A stretch of 64,000 nucleotides of DNA from assembly GCF_000337555.1 (NCBI RefSeq), contig NZ_AOIO01000021.1, positions 271,853 to 335,852 of the forward strand, given 5' to 3'. The notes below the pieces were generated by a model. It saw only the letters and a program-made list of their open reading frames with translations, was not told the DNA's origin and did not search any database. Position numbers and translations under genes: made by a program. The stretch is from Natrialba asiatica DSM 12278 (lineage in GTDB: Archaea > Halobacteriota > Halobacteria > Halobacteriales > Natrialbaceae). Shown piece by piece: positions 52,872 through 62,365 of the stretch (its first letter is position 1; each line of letters starts with the position of its first letter).

Positions 52872-53186
52872 ATGAGTTTGTTCGAGCGTCTCGGAGAAAA
52901 AGTCGAATCCTTCAAGCAGGAAGCCGAGTCGGCACGGGACGAGGCGGCACCGTATCGGTGTCGTGAGTGCGGGGAGCGATTCTACAGCGAGCGGGAGACG
53001 TGTCCGGCCTGTGGCAGTACGGAACTCGCCGTTCGTGCGGACGGCAGCGAGTCCGATTCGGAATCCGAAGTCGAATCTGAAATCGAGTCCGAAACCGAGT
53101 CCGGTTCCCAGTCCGCGTCCGGGTCTGAAGCCGAGTCCGAATCCGAATCTACGGTTGAACGGCAACACGAAGAAACCAACCAGTAA
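52872..53186 (+). CDS. Zinc-ribbon protein with Ser/Glu repeat tail
   Basis: The 104-residue protein has a short helix (MSLFERLGEKVESFKQEAES), a C4 zinc ribbon (YRCRECGERF, then CPACGSTEL) and a tail of about 40 residues made almost only of Ser and Glu, encoded by GARTCC-type hexamers. Zinc-ribbon proteins of this size are common in haloarchaea with unknown partners. ATG 52872 is preferred; the longer in-frame start adds no conserved residues. Confidence 0.7.
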   Translation: MSLFERLGEKVESFKQEAESARDEAAPYRCRECGERFYSERETCPACGSTELAVRADGSESDSESEVESEIESETESGSQSASGSEAESESESTVERQHEETNQ

Positions 53187-53206
53187 CGGCGGCCAGTTGC
53201 GAGCGA

Positions 53207-53860
53207 CTAGCCGAAATTTTCGATGTGGGCCTCGTCGGCATCGCCGCCGGCGTCGTCGATCGTGTCGGCGACGAGCGTAACGAACTCGGCGAAGCCGAAG
53301 GCGTACACTTCTCCCTCGTCGAGATGGGCTTCGATCGCGTCGGCGAGTTCAGCGTCGGCGTCGTCGTCGACGACCGTGACGGTTGTGTTCGCCTCACCGT
53401 CGTCCTCGAGTTCGTCGAGCCGATCGACGTGGGCGGGATCGTCATCCTGGTAGAGCACGACGGCGTCGTGGCCGGCGTTGTGAGCGGCTTCGGCGATCGA
53501 GATGGCCGGGCCGATTCCGGGTCCGCCGGCGATGGCGACGACATCGTGTGTTCCCTCGTAGGCGATATTGCCGAACGGTCCCTCGATGTGGATGGTCTCG
53601 CCGGGGTCGAGCGCGGCGAGCCAGGGCGAGAGGTCGCCGTCGGGGTCGACACCGACTGTGATTTCGAAGGTATCCGTGACGGACGACGAAGAGAGCGTGT
53701 AGTGGCGCGCAATCGGATCGTCTTCGCCGTCGAGCAGAGCCCGAACGAGGACGAATTGGCCGGGCAGTGCGTCGAACGTGTTGGGTGCCTCGAGTTCGAG
53801 AGCGACGGTCTCGGGGCCGACGTCACGTACCGATTCGACGGTGACTTGTGTGCCTTCCAT
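53207..53860 (-). CDS. FNR-like FAD/NAD(P)-binding oxidoreductase
   Basis: The 217-residue protein has a FAD-binding barrel with R-H-Y-T-L-S (the usual R-x-Y-S/T motif), HIEGPFGNI as phosphate loop, then an NAD(P) domain starting AIAGGPGIGPAISI. It ends in a short helix without a ferredoxin domain. Such reductases move electrons between NAD(P)H and ferredoxin, flavodoxin or a dioxygenase partner. It lies divergent from korA, so a role in ferredoxin re-oxidation is plausible (inference). Confidence 0.85.
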   Translation of the reverse strand: MEGTQVTVESVRDVGPETVALELEAPNTFDALPGQFVLVRALLDGEDDPIARHYTLSSSSVTDTFEITVGVDPDGDLSPWLAALDPGETIHIEGPFGNIAYEGTHDVVAIAGGPGIGPAISIAEAAHNAGHDAVVLYQDDDPAHVDRLDELEDDGEANTTVTVVDDDADAELADAIEAHLDEGEVYAFGFAEFVTLVADTIDDAGGDADEAHIENFG

Positions 53861-54012
53861 ACCGGGACGTTCGGCCGGCGCTCGAAAAGGCGTTCCGTTC
53901 CCTGATTCCCCCGCCGAAACCCGACCAAACGTACAGATTCGTAGGTTTCTCAAGCGGCCTGAATGTGCTTTCAGAAGCCTTTTTATTGGCAGGGAGCAAG
54001 GTTCGCCTTAAC

Positions 54013-55767
54013 ATGGCTGAGGACCTCAACTGGGCGGTCGGGGGCGAGGCTGGCGACGGCATCGACTCCACTGGGAAGATTTTTGCCCAGGCGCTTTCCC
54101 GAGCCGGACGGCACGTATTCACGTCGAAAGACTTCGCATCGCGAATCCGTGGCGGGTACACGGCCTACAAGATCCGCACGTCGGTCGACCAAGTCCAGAG
54201 CGTCGTCGACCGCCTCGACATTCTCGTCGCGCTCACCCAGCGTACCATCGACGAGAACCTCGATGAACTCCACGAGGGAAGTGCGATCATCTACGACGGC
54301 GAGCGCTCCTGGGAGGCGGACATCCCGGACGACGCAGCCGCTGTCGACGTTCCGCTGAAATCCCTCGCCGAGGACGCCGGTGGGGCGATCATGCGCAACA
54401 TCGTCGCGCTCGGTGCCGCATGTGAGATCACCAGCTTCGACGTCGAGTACCTGGACGAAGCACTCGAGAAGCGCTTCGGCGGCAAGGGCTCGAAGATCGT
54501 CGAGAACAACAAGGAAGCGGCCCGCCTCGGCCAGGAATACGTTCAAGAGAACTACGACCTGGATCTCGGCTACGACCTCGAGACGACCGACAACGACTAC
54601 GTGTTGCTCAACGGCAACGAGGCGATCGGGATGGGCGCACTCGCCGCCGGCTGTCGGTTCTACGCCGGGTATCCGATTACGCCAGCGACCTCCATCATGG
54701 AGTATCTCACCGGTCGCATCGAGGACTACGGCGGTCACGTCGTCCAGGCCGAGGACGAACTCTCGGCGATCAACATGGCCCTCGGTGCCGCACGATCCGG
54801 CGCGCGATCGATGACCGCGACATCGGGTGCGGGGATCGACCTCATGACCGAGACGTTCGGGCTAGTCGCAACCAGCGAGACGCCGCTGGTCATCACCGAC
54901 GTCCAGCGCTCCGGCCCGTCGACCGGGATGCCGACCAAGCAGGAACAGGGCGACCTCAACATGGCGCTGTACGGCGGCCACGGCGAGGTCCCGCGGTTCA
55001 TCGTCACCCCGACGTCAATCTCGGAGTGTTTCTGGAAGACGGTTGAGGCGTTTAACCTCGCCGAGAAGTACCAGACGCCGGTGTTCCTCGTCTCCGATCT
55101 GGCAATGTCAGTCACTGAACAGACCTTCGAGCCGGAGACCTTCGACATGGACGACGTCGAGATCGACCGCGGCAAACTGGTCGATGAGGACGAGGTCGAG
55201 GAGTGGCTCGACTCGCAGGGTCGCTTCCGCGCCCACGCCGTCACCGACGACGGTGTCAGTCCCCGCGCAATCCCGGGAACGACTGAGGGGGCACACATGA
55301 GTACGGGCCTCGAGCACGACGAACTCGGTCGCCGGACCGAAGAGCAGGACGAGCGCGTCCAGCAGGTCGACAAGCGCTCTCGGAAGGTCGAGACCGCGAA
55401 AGAGCAGGAAGAGTGGGACTACCGCGAGTTCGGCGACGCCGACGCCGACAATCTCGTCATCTCCTGGGGGTCGAACGAGGGTGCCCTGATCGAAGCCCTC
55501 GAGTATCTCGAGGACGACGGTATCGATGTGCGCATCATCTCGGTCCCGTACATCTTCCCGCGACCGGACCTGTCCGACGAGATCGATGCTGCAGACGACA
55601 CGATCGTCGTCGAGTGTAACGCGACCGGCCAGTTCGCCGACGTGATCGAACACGACGTGCTCACTCGCGTCAAGCGCATCAACAAGTACACCGGCGTCCG
55701 CTTCAAGGCGGACGAACTCGCCGACGAAATTGCCGACAAACTCTCCCAGGAGGTGCCAGCACAATGA
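54013..55767 (+). CDS. korA: 2-oxoacid:ferredoxin oxidoreductase, alpha subunit (gamma-alpha fusion)
   Basis: The 584-residue subunit combines a gamma-type domain (1-190; WAVGGEAGDGIDSTGKIFA, RGGYTAYKIR) with the pyrimidine-binding alpha domain (about 195-560; GNEAIGMGALAAGCRFYAGYPITPATSIMEY). Haloarchaeal KOR and POR enzymes are two-subunit alpha-beta complexes that decarboxylate 2-oxoglutarate or pyruvate and reduce ferredoxin in place of NAD-linked dehydrogenases. Length fits the oxoglutarate type, but the assignment to Kor rather than Por or another 2-oxoacid is not certain. The stop overlaps korB (ATGA). Confidence 0.87.
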   Translation: MAEDLNWAVGGEAGDGIDSTGKIFAQALSRAGRHVFTSKDFASRIRGGYTAYKIRTSVDQVQSVVDRLDILVALTQRTIDENLDELHEGSAIIYDGERSWEADIPDDAAAVDVPLKSLAEDAGGAIMRNIVALGAACEITSFDVEYLDEALEKRFGGKGSKIVENNKEAARLGQEYVQENYDLDLGYDLETTDNDYVLLNGNEAIGMGALAAGCRFYAGYPITPATSIMEYLTGRIEDYGGHVVQAEDELSAINMALGAARSGARSMTATSGAGIDLMTETFGLVATSETPLVITDVQRSGPSTGMPTKQEQGDLNMALYGGHGEVPRFIVTPTSISECFWKTVEAFNLAEKYQTPVFLVSDLAMSVTEQTFEPETFDMDDVEIDRGKLVDEDEVEEWLDSQGRFRAHAVTDDGVSPRAIPGTTEGAHMSTGLEHDELGRRTEEQDERVQQVDKRSRKVETAKEQEEWDYREFGDADADNLVISWGSNEGALIEALEYLEDDGIDVRIISVPYIFPRPDLSDEIDAADDTIVVECNATGQFADVIEHDVLTRVKRINKYTGVRFKADELADEIADKLSQEVPAQ

Positions 55768-56636
55768 GCTCTCAATCCGACGTTCGATTCACCGACTTCA
55801 AATCCGACAAACAGCCTACGTGGTGTCCCGGCTGCGGCGACTTCGGGACGATGAACGGTATGATGAAAGGCCTCGCCGAGACCGGTAACGACCCCGACAA
55901 CACGTTCGTGGTCGCCGGGATCGGCTGTTCCGGCAAGATCGGGACCTACATGCACAGCTACGCCTTACACGGGGTCCACGGTCGCGCGCTCCCGGTCGGC
56001 ACGGGCGTCAAGATGGCCCGGCCCGACATCGAGGTCATGGTCGCCGGCGGCGACGGCGACGGCTACTCGATCGGATCCGGGCACTTCGTCCACGCCGTTC
56101 GCCGGAACGTCGACATGTCCTACGTCGTCATGGACAACCGCATCTACGGGCTGACCAAGGGGCAGGCCTCGCCGACCTCGCGCTCCGACTTCGAGACCTC
56201 CACGACGCCCGAGGGGCCGAAACAACCGCCGGTCAACCCGCTCGCGCTCGCGCTCGCCTCGGGTGCGACCTTCATCGCCCAATCGTTCGCTTCCGACGCG
56301 CTGCGCCACCAGGAGATCATCCAGGAGGCCATCGAACACGACGGCTTCGGCTTCGTCAACGTCTTCAGCCCCTGCGTCACGTTCAACGACGTCGACACCT
56401 ACGACTACTTCCGCGACTCGCTGGTCGACCTGCAGGAAGACGAGGACCACGACGCGACGAACTACGAGGACGCGAAAGAAGTCATCCTCGACGCCGACAA
56501 GGAGTACCAGGGCATCATGTACCAGGACGAGAACTCGGTGCCGTACCACGAACAACACGGCGTCACCGAAGACATGTCGGAGATCCCGGACGGCGCACCC
56601 GAGGACGCGATGGACCTCGTTCGCGAGTTCTACTAG
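55764..56636 (+). CDS. korB: 2-oxoacid:ferredoxin oxidoreductase, beta subunit
   Basis: The 290-residue subunit binds thiamine diphosphate: GGDGDGYSIGSGHF and MDNRIYGLTKGQASPTS are the TPP/Mg motifs. CPGCG and GIGCSG near the N-terminus hold the cluster cysteines. It completes the alpha-beta complex with the upstream gene (4-bp overlap). Loss of the complex would block the TCA-cycle step it serves, as haloarchaea lack a working 2-oxoglutarate dehydrogenase for this route (family knowledge). Confidence 0.9.
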   Translation: MSSQSDVRFTDFKSDKQPTWCPGCGDFGTMNGMMKGLAETGNDPDNTFVVAGIGCSGKIGTYMHSYALHGVHGRALPVGTGVKMARPDIEVMVAGGDGDGYSIGSGHFVHAVRRNVDMSYVVMDNRIYGLTKGQASPTSRSDFETSTTPEGPKQPPVNPLALALASGATFIAQSFASDALRHQEIIQEAIEHDGFGFVNVFSPCVTFNDVDTYDYFRDSLVDLQEDEDHDATNYEDAKEVILDADKEYQGIMYQDENSVPYHEQHGVTEDMSEIPDGAPEDAMDLVREFY

Positions 56637-56814
56637 CTGACCGGTCGCCGCTCGAGTTCGTTTTCTCGCTGGGTTTCGTGGTTCGCGGTTCGTGGTCTGT
56701 GGTCCGTGTTCGCGGGTACGGTTGCGATCGAGCGTCGATCGTCACCAGCTATTGCATGCAACTTCTTCGCACGCCATCGATCGATTTTTCGGTGCCGCCA
56801 CCGCAAGCCGATAC

Positions 56815-57321
56815 ATGGAGGTTCGGGAGGCCGTTCCGGACGACGCCGATGCGATTCGAACCACCCACGCGGCGTCGATCACCGAACTCGGCACTGAGAG
56901 CTACTCGCAGGAACAAGTCGACGCCTGGGCGGCAGGGTGTGAATCCGCGGACTACACCGCCGCCATCGAATCTCCGGACCACTATCTCGTCGTCGCCGTC
57001 GCCGAATCGGTTCGCGGGTTCGGGTCGCTCGTCTTCGTCGCTCCCGAGGAATATGAGGCGACCGTCGACGCCGAAGTAACCGCCGTGTACGTTCATCCGA
57101 GCGTCGCCCGTGAGGGCGTCGGGTCCCGGATCGAGGAGTCGCTGGAACGGCGTGCCGGAGAACGGGGCGTCTCCGCGCTCGGACTCACGGCCTCGCAAAA
57201 CGCCGTCGCGTTCTACCGGTCCCGCGGCTACGAACGCATCGGCGCGACCCGACACGAGTTCTCCGGCCACGAATCGACGGGCGTCTACGGGACGGTCGTC
57301 GAGATGCGGAAAGAACTGTAG
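56815..57321 (+). CDS. GNAT family N-acetyltransferase
   Basis: The 168-residue protein shows AVYVHPSVAREGVGSRIEESL as motif A (R-x-G-x-G/A is R-E-G-V-G-S) and NAVAFYRSRGYERIG as motif B, both typical of small GNAT enzymes that acetylate amines or protein N-termini. ATG 56815 (MEVREAVPDDADAIR) is the standard family start. Acceptor unknown. The next gene runs towards it, stops 21 bp apart. Confidence 0.85.
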   Translation: MEVREAVPDDADAIRTTHAASITELGTESYSQEQVDAWAAGCESADYTAAIESPDHYLVVAVAESVRGFGSLVFVAPEEYEATVDAEVTAVYVHPSVAREGVGSRIEESLERRAGERGVSALGLTASQNAVAFYRSRGYERIGATRHEFSGHESTGVYGTVVEMRKEL

Positions 57322-57342
57322 CCCGATCGTCCACTGCGTGGC

Positions 57343-58053
57343 TCAGACGGGGTGTTCGGCCGACTCGAGCAGTACTTCGACGTTCGCGGATTCCTCCGCG
57401 AGCACCTCCGGATGGGTTCCGAGAAGGACGAGCAGGTCGTCCTCGTGCACGAACGAGGTCAGGGTGAGTTCCACGTCGATTTCCTCGCCGTCGTACGTCG
57501 ACTGTCCGATAAACGTGTCCACGTCCCGCCCGTCGCCGAGAATGTCGAGGCCGAACGACTCCTCGTGTTCGATCCCCTCGATCCGTCCGGCCTCGCTGTC
57601 GACCTCGCCGAGCAATCGTTCGACGAGTTCACCGTTGCTCAGGTCCTCGAGCGGGTTGAACGACCGGCCGGCGACTTCGACCGCCGGAATCGAGAGCGTC
57701 GTGAACAGCGCCGCCTCCCGTTCGCCGCCCAGAACCGAGACGTCCTTCACGTACGTTGACTGCCAGATCCCCGCCTTGAACTCGCGCTCGATCCCCAGGC
57801 CGACCTCGGCCGATTCTTCGATCGATCGCTCCTCGACCGACTCTTCGGCGTATCCCGTCTCTTCGAGCGCACCATCGCTCGGCGCGACGCGGTCGCCGCT
57901 GAACTCGAGCGGGCCGTTGCCGAGCGCGAAATCAAGACAGCCGGCCGTCAGCGCGAGCGTCCCCGTCGCGCCTGCAGCTAGCAGCGACCGGCGTGATCGA
58001 GTTAGAAGACGATCGTTATCGTGACTGTCACGACGATTTGAACTGGAAGCCAT
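57343..58053 (-). CDS. Tat lipoprotein of the DUF6517 type
   Basis: The 236-residue protein has a twin-arginine signal with lipobox: SRRSLLAAGATGTLALTAGC, so it is exported folded and lipid-anchored at the cysteine near position 40. The mature part (EESVEERSIEESAEVGLGIE, then ISTLSIPAV-like strands) matches haloarchaeal DUF6517 lipoproteins of unknown role. ATG 58053 is chosen over a GTG-type extension at 58080. Confidence 0.75.
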   Translation of the reverse strand: MASSSNRRDSHDNDRLLTRSRRSLLAAGATGTLALTAGCLDFALGNGPLEFSGDRVAPSDGALEETGYAEESVEERSIEESAEVGLGIEREFKAGIWQSTYVKDVSVLGGEREAALFTTLSIPAVEVAGRSFNPLEDLSNGELVERLLGEVDSEAGRIEGIEHEESFGLDILGDGRDVDTFIGQSTYDGEEIDVELTLTSFVHEDDLLVLLGTHPEVLAEESANVEVLLESAEHPV

Positions 58054-58243
58054 TATCACAGTGTTTGAAACGAGAACCATAGTCGTTATGGCCTAATCCG
58101 GGCGTACAGGCGTCAAGTCAACTGAATAACTCGTTTCGAGGACGACTGTGTTCGGACGGTGGACCACGATCCTGGCCTCGGTTTCGGCGGTGGCAAGGGC
58201 CGACACATCAAGAGTTATCGGGGTCGCCTGCGCCTATGTAGCC

Positions 58244-59395
58244 ATGACGAAGTTTGCAACTCGGGTCGAGAACGTGTCGATCAGTGGCATCCGGGAAGTG
58301 TTCGAGGCTGCAGGCGATGAGGCGATCAACCTGGGGCTCGGGCAGCCGGATTTTCCGACGCCCGCACACGCTCGCCGGGCGGCAGTCGAGGCGATCGAGT
58401 CGGGGCAAACGGACGCCTATACGTCGAACAAGGGGACGCCACAGCTCCGGGAGGCGATCGCGGCGAAGTACGACCGCGATTACGGCATCGAGGTCGATCC
58501 CGGGAACACGATCGCCACGTCGGGCGGCAGCGAGGCGTTGCATCTCGCACTCGAGGCCCACGTCGATCCGAATCAGGAAGTCATCTTCCCCGACCCCGGC
58601 TTCGTTTCCTACGACGCGCTGACGCGGATCGCCGGCGGAACGCCGAAACCGGTGTCGCTGCGTGACGATCTCACGCTCGACCCGGCGGCCGTCGAGGACG
58701 CCATCACCGAGGAGACGGCGGCCGTTATCGTCAACAGTCCGGCCAATCCGACGGGGGCCGTCCAGAGCGAGGCGGACATGCGCGAGTTCGCGCGCATCGC
58801 GGACGAACACGACGTGCTCTGCATTTCCGACGAGGTCTACGAACACATCGTCTTCGACGGTGAACACCACTCGCCGCTGAAATTCGCCGAGACGGACAAC
58901 GTGGTCGTCGTCAGCGCCTGCTCGAAGACGTACTCGATGACCGGCTGGCGGCTGGGCTGGCTCGTCGGCTCCGGCGACCGGATCGAACGGATGCTGCGTG
59001 TCCACCAGTACGTCCAGGCGTGTGCCTCCGCGCCGGCGCAGTTCGCGGCCGAGGCGGCGTTGACGGGACCGCAGGAGCCGGTCGCGGAGATGGTCGGGTC
59101 CTTCGAGGAGCGCCGCGATGTCGTCGTCGACGGCCTCGAAGACGCCGGGCTCGAAGTGCCGACGCCGTCGGGTGCGTTCTACGCCATGCCGAAGGTGCCC
59201 GAGGGCTGGTGCGACGAGGTGCTCGACCGCGGTGTGGTTGTGGTTCCGGGCGAGGCTTTCGGCTCGAACGGCGAGGGCTACGCGCGCCTCTCGTATGCGA
59301 CCGGCATGGAAGAACTGAAAGAGGCGCTCGAGATCATCGATAACGCGACGGCGGCGGTTCGCGAAGGGCGCTCGAGAACGCAAGGGTCCCCTTAG
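58244..59395 (+). CDS. PLP-dependent aminotransferase, class I (aspartate-type)
   Basis: The 383-residue enzyme has NLGLGQPDFPTP at the start, NSPANPTGA, the D-E-V-Y strand and PLP lysine K228 in SACSKTYSMTGWRLGW, then the R-x-S-Y-A substrate-arginine strand near the end. It belongs to the aspartate/alanine/aromatic aminotransferase group; which amino acid it prefers cannot be read. ATG 58244 (MTKFATRVENVSISGIREVF) is preferred to an upstream start. It ends overlapping the stop of the opposite-strand LLM gene by 4 bp. Confidence 0.88.
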   Translation: MTKFATRVENVSISGIREVFEAAGDEAINLGLGQPDFPTPAHARRAAVEAIESGQTDAYTSNKGTPQLREAIAAKYDRDYGIEVDPGNTIATSGGSEALHLALEAHVDPNQEVIFPDPGFVSYDALTRIAGGTPKPVSLRDDLTLDPAAVEDAITEETAAVIVNSPANPTGAVQSEADMREFARIADEHDVLCISDEVYEHIVFDGEHHSPLKFAETDNVVVVSACSKTYSMTGWRLGWLVGSGDRIERMLRVHQYVQACASAPAQFAAEAALTGPQEPVAEMVGSFEERRDVVVDGLEDAGLEVPTPSGAFYAMPKVPEGWCDEVLDRGVVVVPGEAFGSNGEGYARLSYATGMEELKEALEIIDNATAAVREGRSRTQGSP

Positions 59396-60399
59396 ACGAG
59401 TTCAGCGACGGCTTCCATCGTCGCGTTCTTATCCGCGTCGGACATGCCGGTAGCGAAGCCGATGCGGACCGCGTCGACGCCGTCGATCGCGGCGTAGGTT
59501 TCGATCCACTCGCGGACCTCCGCCGGGGTACCGGCGGGCGCGAGTTCGTCGAGCACGTCGTCGGGGAGGGCGGCAGCCATCGCGTCGGTGTCGCGGTCTT
59601 CCCAGGCGGTCCGAATGTCGTCGACGACGTCCGCGTAGCCCTGGTCGGCGACCGAGTCGCCGTAGTACGGCCCGTAAGCGCCGAGCATGAACGCGGTCGT
59701 GCTGCGGGCGAGTTCGCGCGCCCGCTCGCGGTCCTCCGATGCGACGGCGCGGACGATCGGTGCGACGCGCAGGTCCGCGAGGGTCTTCCCCCCGAGTTCG
59801 GCGCCGCGTTCGAGATCGGAGAGTCGATCGCGGAGACCGTCCGGGGTGAACAACTGCGGCGTCCAGCCGTCGCCGAAGCGCCCGGCCAGCTCGGTGGCTT
59901 TCGGGCCGAGGGTGGCGAGGTCGATCGGCGGCGGGGTTTCCGGGAGCTCGTTTTCGTAGTCCAGCCCCGCGATGTCGAAGAGATCGCCCTCGTAGGCGGG
60001 CGTGCCGTTCTCGTAGACCGCGCGGATGATCTCGACCGTCTCGCGCGTGCGCCGGAGCGGACGGTCGAAGGTCGCGCCGTGCCAGCGCTCGGTAATCGCG
60101 GGTGAACTCGGGCCGAGACCGAGACGGAAGCGGCCGTCGGTAGCGTCCTGCAGCGTGAGCGCCGTCTGGGCGAGCAGAGCGGGCGAGCGACCGTAGGGGG
60201 AGACCACGTCGTTCGAGATGCCGAGTTCGTCGGTGCGGTCGGCGGCGAGGGTCAGCGGCGGGACGACGTTCCAGCCGGTCGTCTCGCCGGTCGTGATGCG
60301 GTCGAAGCCGAGGCGTTCGGCCCGGACGGCGCGCTCGGCGACGCCTTGCGGGCGGTCGTAGTCACCGAGTCGGACGAGGAGGTCGAGGTCGGCGTTCAT
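59392..60399 (-). CDS. LLM-class F420-dependent oxidoreductase
   Basis: The 335-residue TIM-barrel protein resembles luciferase-like, coenzyme-F420-dependent reductases: ERAVRAERLGFDRITTGET opening, SPYGRSPALLAQTALTLQD, GRFRLGLGPSSP and the RFGDGWTP strand. It probably uses reduced F420, which haloarchaea make, to act on an unknown carbonyl or alkene. It converges with the aminotransferase gene. Confidence 0.85.
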   Translation of the reverse strand: MNADLDLLVRLGDYDRPQGVAERAVRAERLGFDRITTGETTGWNVVPPLTLAADRTDELGISNDVVSPYGRSPALLAQTALTLQDATDGRFRLGLGPSSPAITERWHGATFDRPLRRTRETVEIIRAVYENGTPAYEGDLFDIAGLDYENELPETPPPIDLATLGPKATELAGRFGDGWTPQLFTPDGLRDRLSDLERGAELGGKTLADLRVAPIVRAVASEDRERARELARSTTAFMLGAYGPYYGDSVADQGYADVVDDIRTAWEDRDTDAMAAALPDDVLDELAPAGTPAEVREWIETYAAIDGVDAVRIGFATGMSDADKNATMEAVAELV

Positions 60400-60636
60400 G
60401 GGTCATCCCTCCGGATCGATCGCTGCGGGGTCGAACCGTCGCGTGGCGCGTGTGCATGCATCACCAACTATCGCGTGACGGATTCACATAAAGTTCAGCG
60501 TTCCCGACGGGTCGCGGAGGCCGAGAGCCGTCGGTCCGGAGTCGGTCGTCTAACCGCGTACGTCAGCCCGCTGTCCGCAAGTATCGCCGCTGGTGGGGGG
60601 AGAAACGTTGATACGGACCGTCGATAATGATATCAT

Positions 60637-62037
60637 ATGACACACGATTGTTCGTTTCTCGAGGCGCTCGATCTCGGCGACGAGCAGGTCTCGTTCGCGA
60701 CCGGACGGCGGGAGACTCACGCCGCGGACTGGGGCGCACGGCAACTCGAGGAAGGCGTGATGCCGGACGCGGTCGTCTGGCCCGAGTCGACGGACGACGT
60801 TGCCGTCGTCCTGGCTGGGGCAACCGACCGCGGCGTTCCGGTAACGCCCTACGCGGCGGGCACCGGCCTGGAGGGCAACGCCGTCCCGGCTCGCGGCGGG
60901 ATCAGCCTCGACCTGACGCGGATGGACGACGTGATCGACTACCGGCCCGATGACTTCCAGGTCGACGTCGGCCCGGGAATCATCGGCACCGAAGTCGACG
61001 AGTTCGTCGCGAGCGACGGGCTCTACTTCCCGCCGCTGCCCTCCTCGGGCGACATCTCGACGATCGGCGGCATGATCGCGACCGACGCGAGCGGCATGCA
61101 GACCGTCAAGTACGGCGAGGTCGCCGACTGGGTGCTGGCCCTCGAAGCCGTCCTCGCGGACGGCACCGTGATCCGGACCGGCTCGCGCGCGAGCAAGACC
61201 TCGAGCGGCTACAACCTGACCGACCTGCTCGTCGGCAGCGAGGGCACCCTCGCCGTCGTCACCGAGGCCACGCTCGAACTCGCCGGACGACCCCGGCAGA
61301 TCCGCGGCGGGCGCGCCATCTTCGAGACGCTCGGCGACGCGGCGGCGGCGATCGCCGACGCCATCCGAACGGACGTCGACGTGGCGCGGATCGAACTCGT
61401 CGACGAGTTGAGCGCCCACATGGCGAACGAGTACCTCGGCTCCGACCTCCCCGACGCGCCGATGGTCTTCCTCGAGTTCCACGCGAACCACGGCATCGAG
61501 GCGGAGATCGACCTCTGTCGGACCATCTTCGAGGACCACGACGTGGCCCGCTTCGAGATGAGTTCCGACGACGCCGAGATGGAGTCGCTGTGGGAGATCC
61601 GCCGGGAACTAGCCTACGCCGAAGCGAGCTACGACCCCGACCTCACGCCGATCCACCCCGGCGACGTGACCGTCCCGATCAGCTCCTATCCCGAACTCGT
61701 TCGCGAAGCGAAACGGATCGCCGCCGAGACGGACCTCCTCATCCCCTGCTTCGGCCACGCCGGTGACGGCAATCTCCACTACACCGTCCTCGTCGACATC
61801 GACGATCCCGACTTCGTCGAACGCGGCGAGCAGGCGTATCGCGAACTCGTGGAGTTGGCCCTCGAGATGGGCGGGACGGCGACGGGCGAACACGGGATCG
61901 GCCAGGGAAAACAGGCGTATCTCGAACCCGAGCACGGCGCTGGCGCGGTCGATGCCATGAAACGGGTCAAGCGGGCGCTCGACCCGACGGGGACGCTCAA
62001 TCCGGGGAAAATCTTTCCCGAGGGCGACGCGGAGTGA
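60637..62037 (+). CDS. FAD-linked oxidoreductase (D-lactate/glycolate dehydrogenase GlcD-like)
   Basis: The 466-residue protein has a PCMH-type FAD domain (PYAAGTGLEGNAVPARGGIS for the pyrophosphate loop, then SGDISTIGGMIATDASG) and the FAD-oxidase C-terminal domain (CFGHAGDGNLHYT, and GEHGIGQGK near the end). Such enzymes oxidise D-lactate or glycolate at the membrane, feeding electrons to the chain. An iron-sulfur partner (GlcF-like) is not adjacent. ATG 60637 follows an AT-rich ATGATATCAT stretch. Confidence 0.88.
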   Translation: MTHDCSFLEALDLGDEQVSFATGRRETHAADWGARQLEEGVMPDAVVWPESTDDVAVVLAGATDRGVPVTPYAAGTGLEGNAVPARGGISLDLTRMDDVIDYRPDDFQVDVGPGIIGTEVDEFVASDGLYFPPLPSSGDISTIGGMIATDASGMQTVKYGEVADWVLALEAVLADGTVIRTGSRASKTSSGYNLTDLLVGSEGTLAVVTEATLELAGRPRQIRGGRAIFETLGDAAAAIADAIRTDVDVARIELVDELSAHMANEYLGSDLPDAPMVFLEFHANHGIEAEIDLCRTIFEDHDVARFEMSSDDAEMESLWEIRRELAYAEASYDPDLTPIHPGDVTVPISSYPELVREAKRIAAETDLLIPCFGHAGDGNLHYTVLVDIDDPDFVERGEQAYRELVELALEMGGTATGEHGIGQGKQAYLEPEHGAGAVDAMKRVKRALDPTGTLNPGKIFPEGDAE

Positions 62038-62365
62038 GGGCGATTGAACTTGCAAGTCAGCGTGTCATAGAATAGCCCGCATGGATATCTGCGTATTCAG
62101 AGTCAGCGATTTCAAGAGCGTTATCTCTGTTCTCATGGCAGTCATGCGCTCCACGTCGAACCACCATCGATACTGACGATATATCAGTATCCGTAACAAA
62201 TCGGAATCTTTCTCGCTGATTCTATAGCTCGTGCACCGGGTGCACGTACTTCTAAACGCGTTACGGTTTGAAACAGTAATCAGATCGATCAAAGCGGGGG
62301 CGTATTCTATGACACGCTCTCTACAGAAAACACATATAGTAGCGCGGCGACTGGCGAAGCGACGG
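62038..62365. other. Intergenic region with two perfect inverted repeats
   Basis: No gene is supported in these 328 bp. GATACTGA and TCAGTATC (62169-62176, 62184-62191) flank a 7-nt AT-rich centre. CGTGCACC and GGTGCACG (62230-62237, 62239-62246) form a 17-bp palindrome. Local AT content is raised. Confidence 0.5.
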
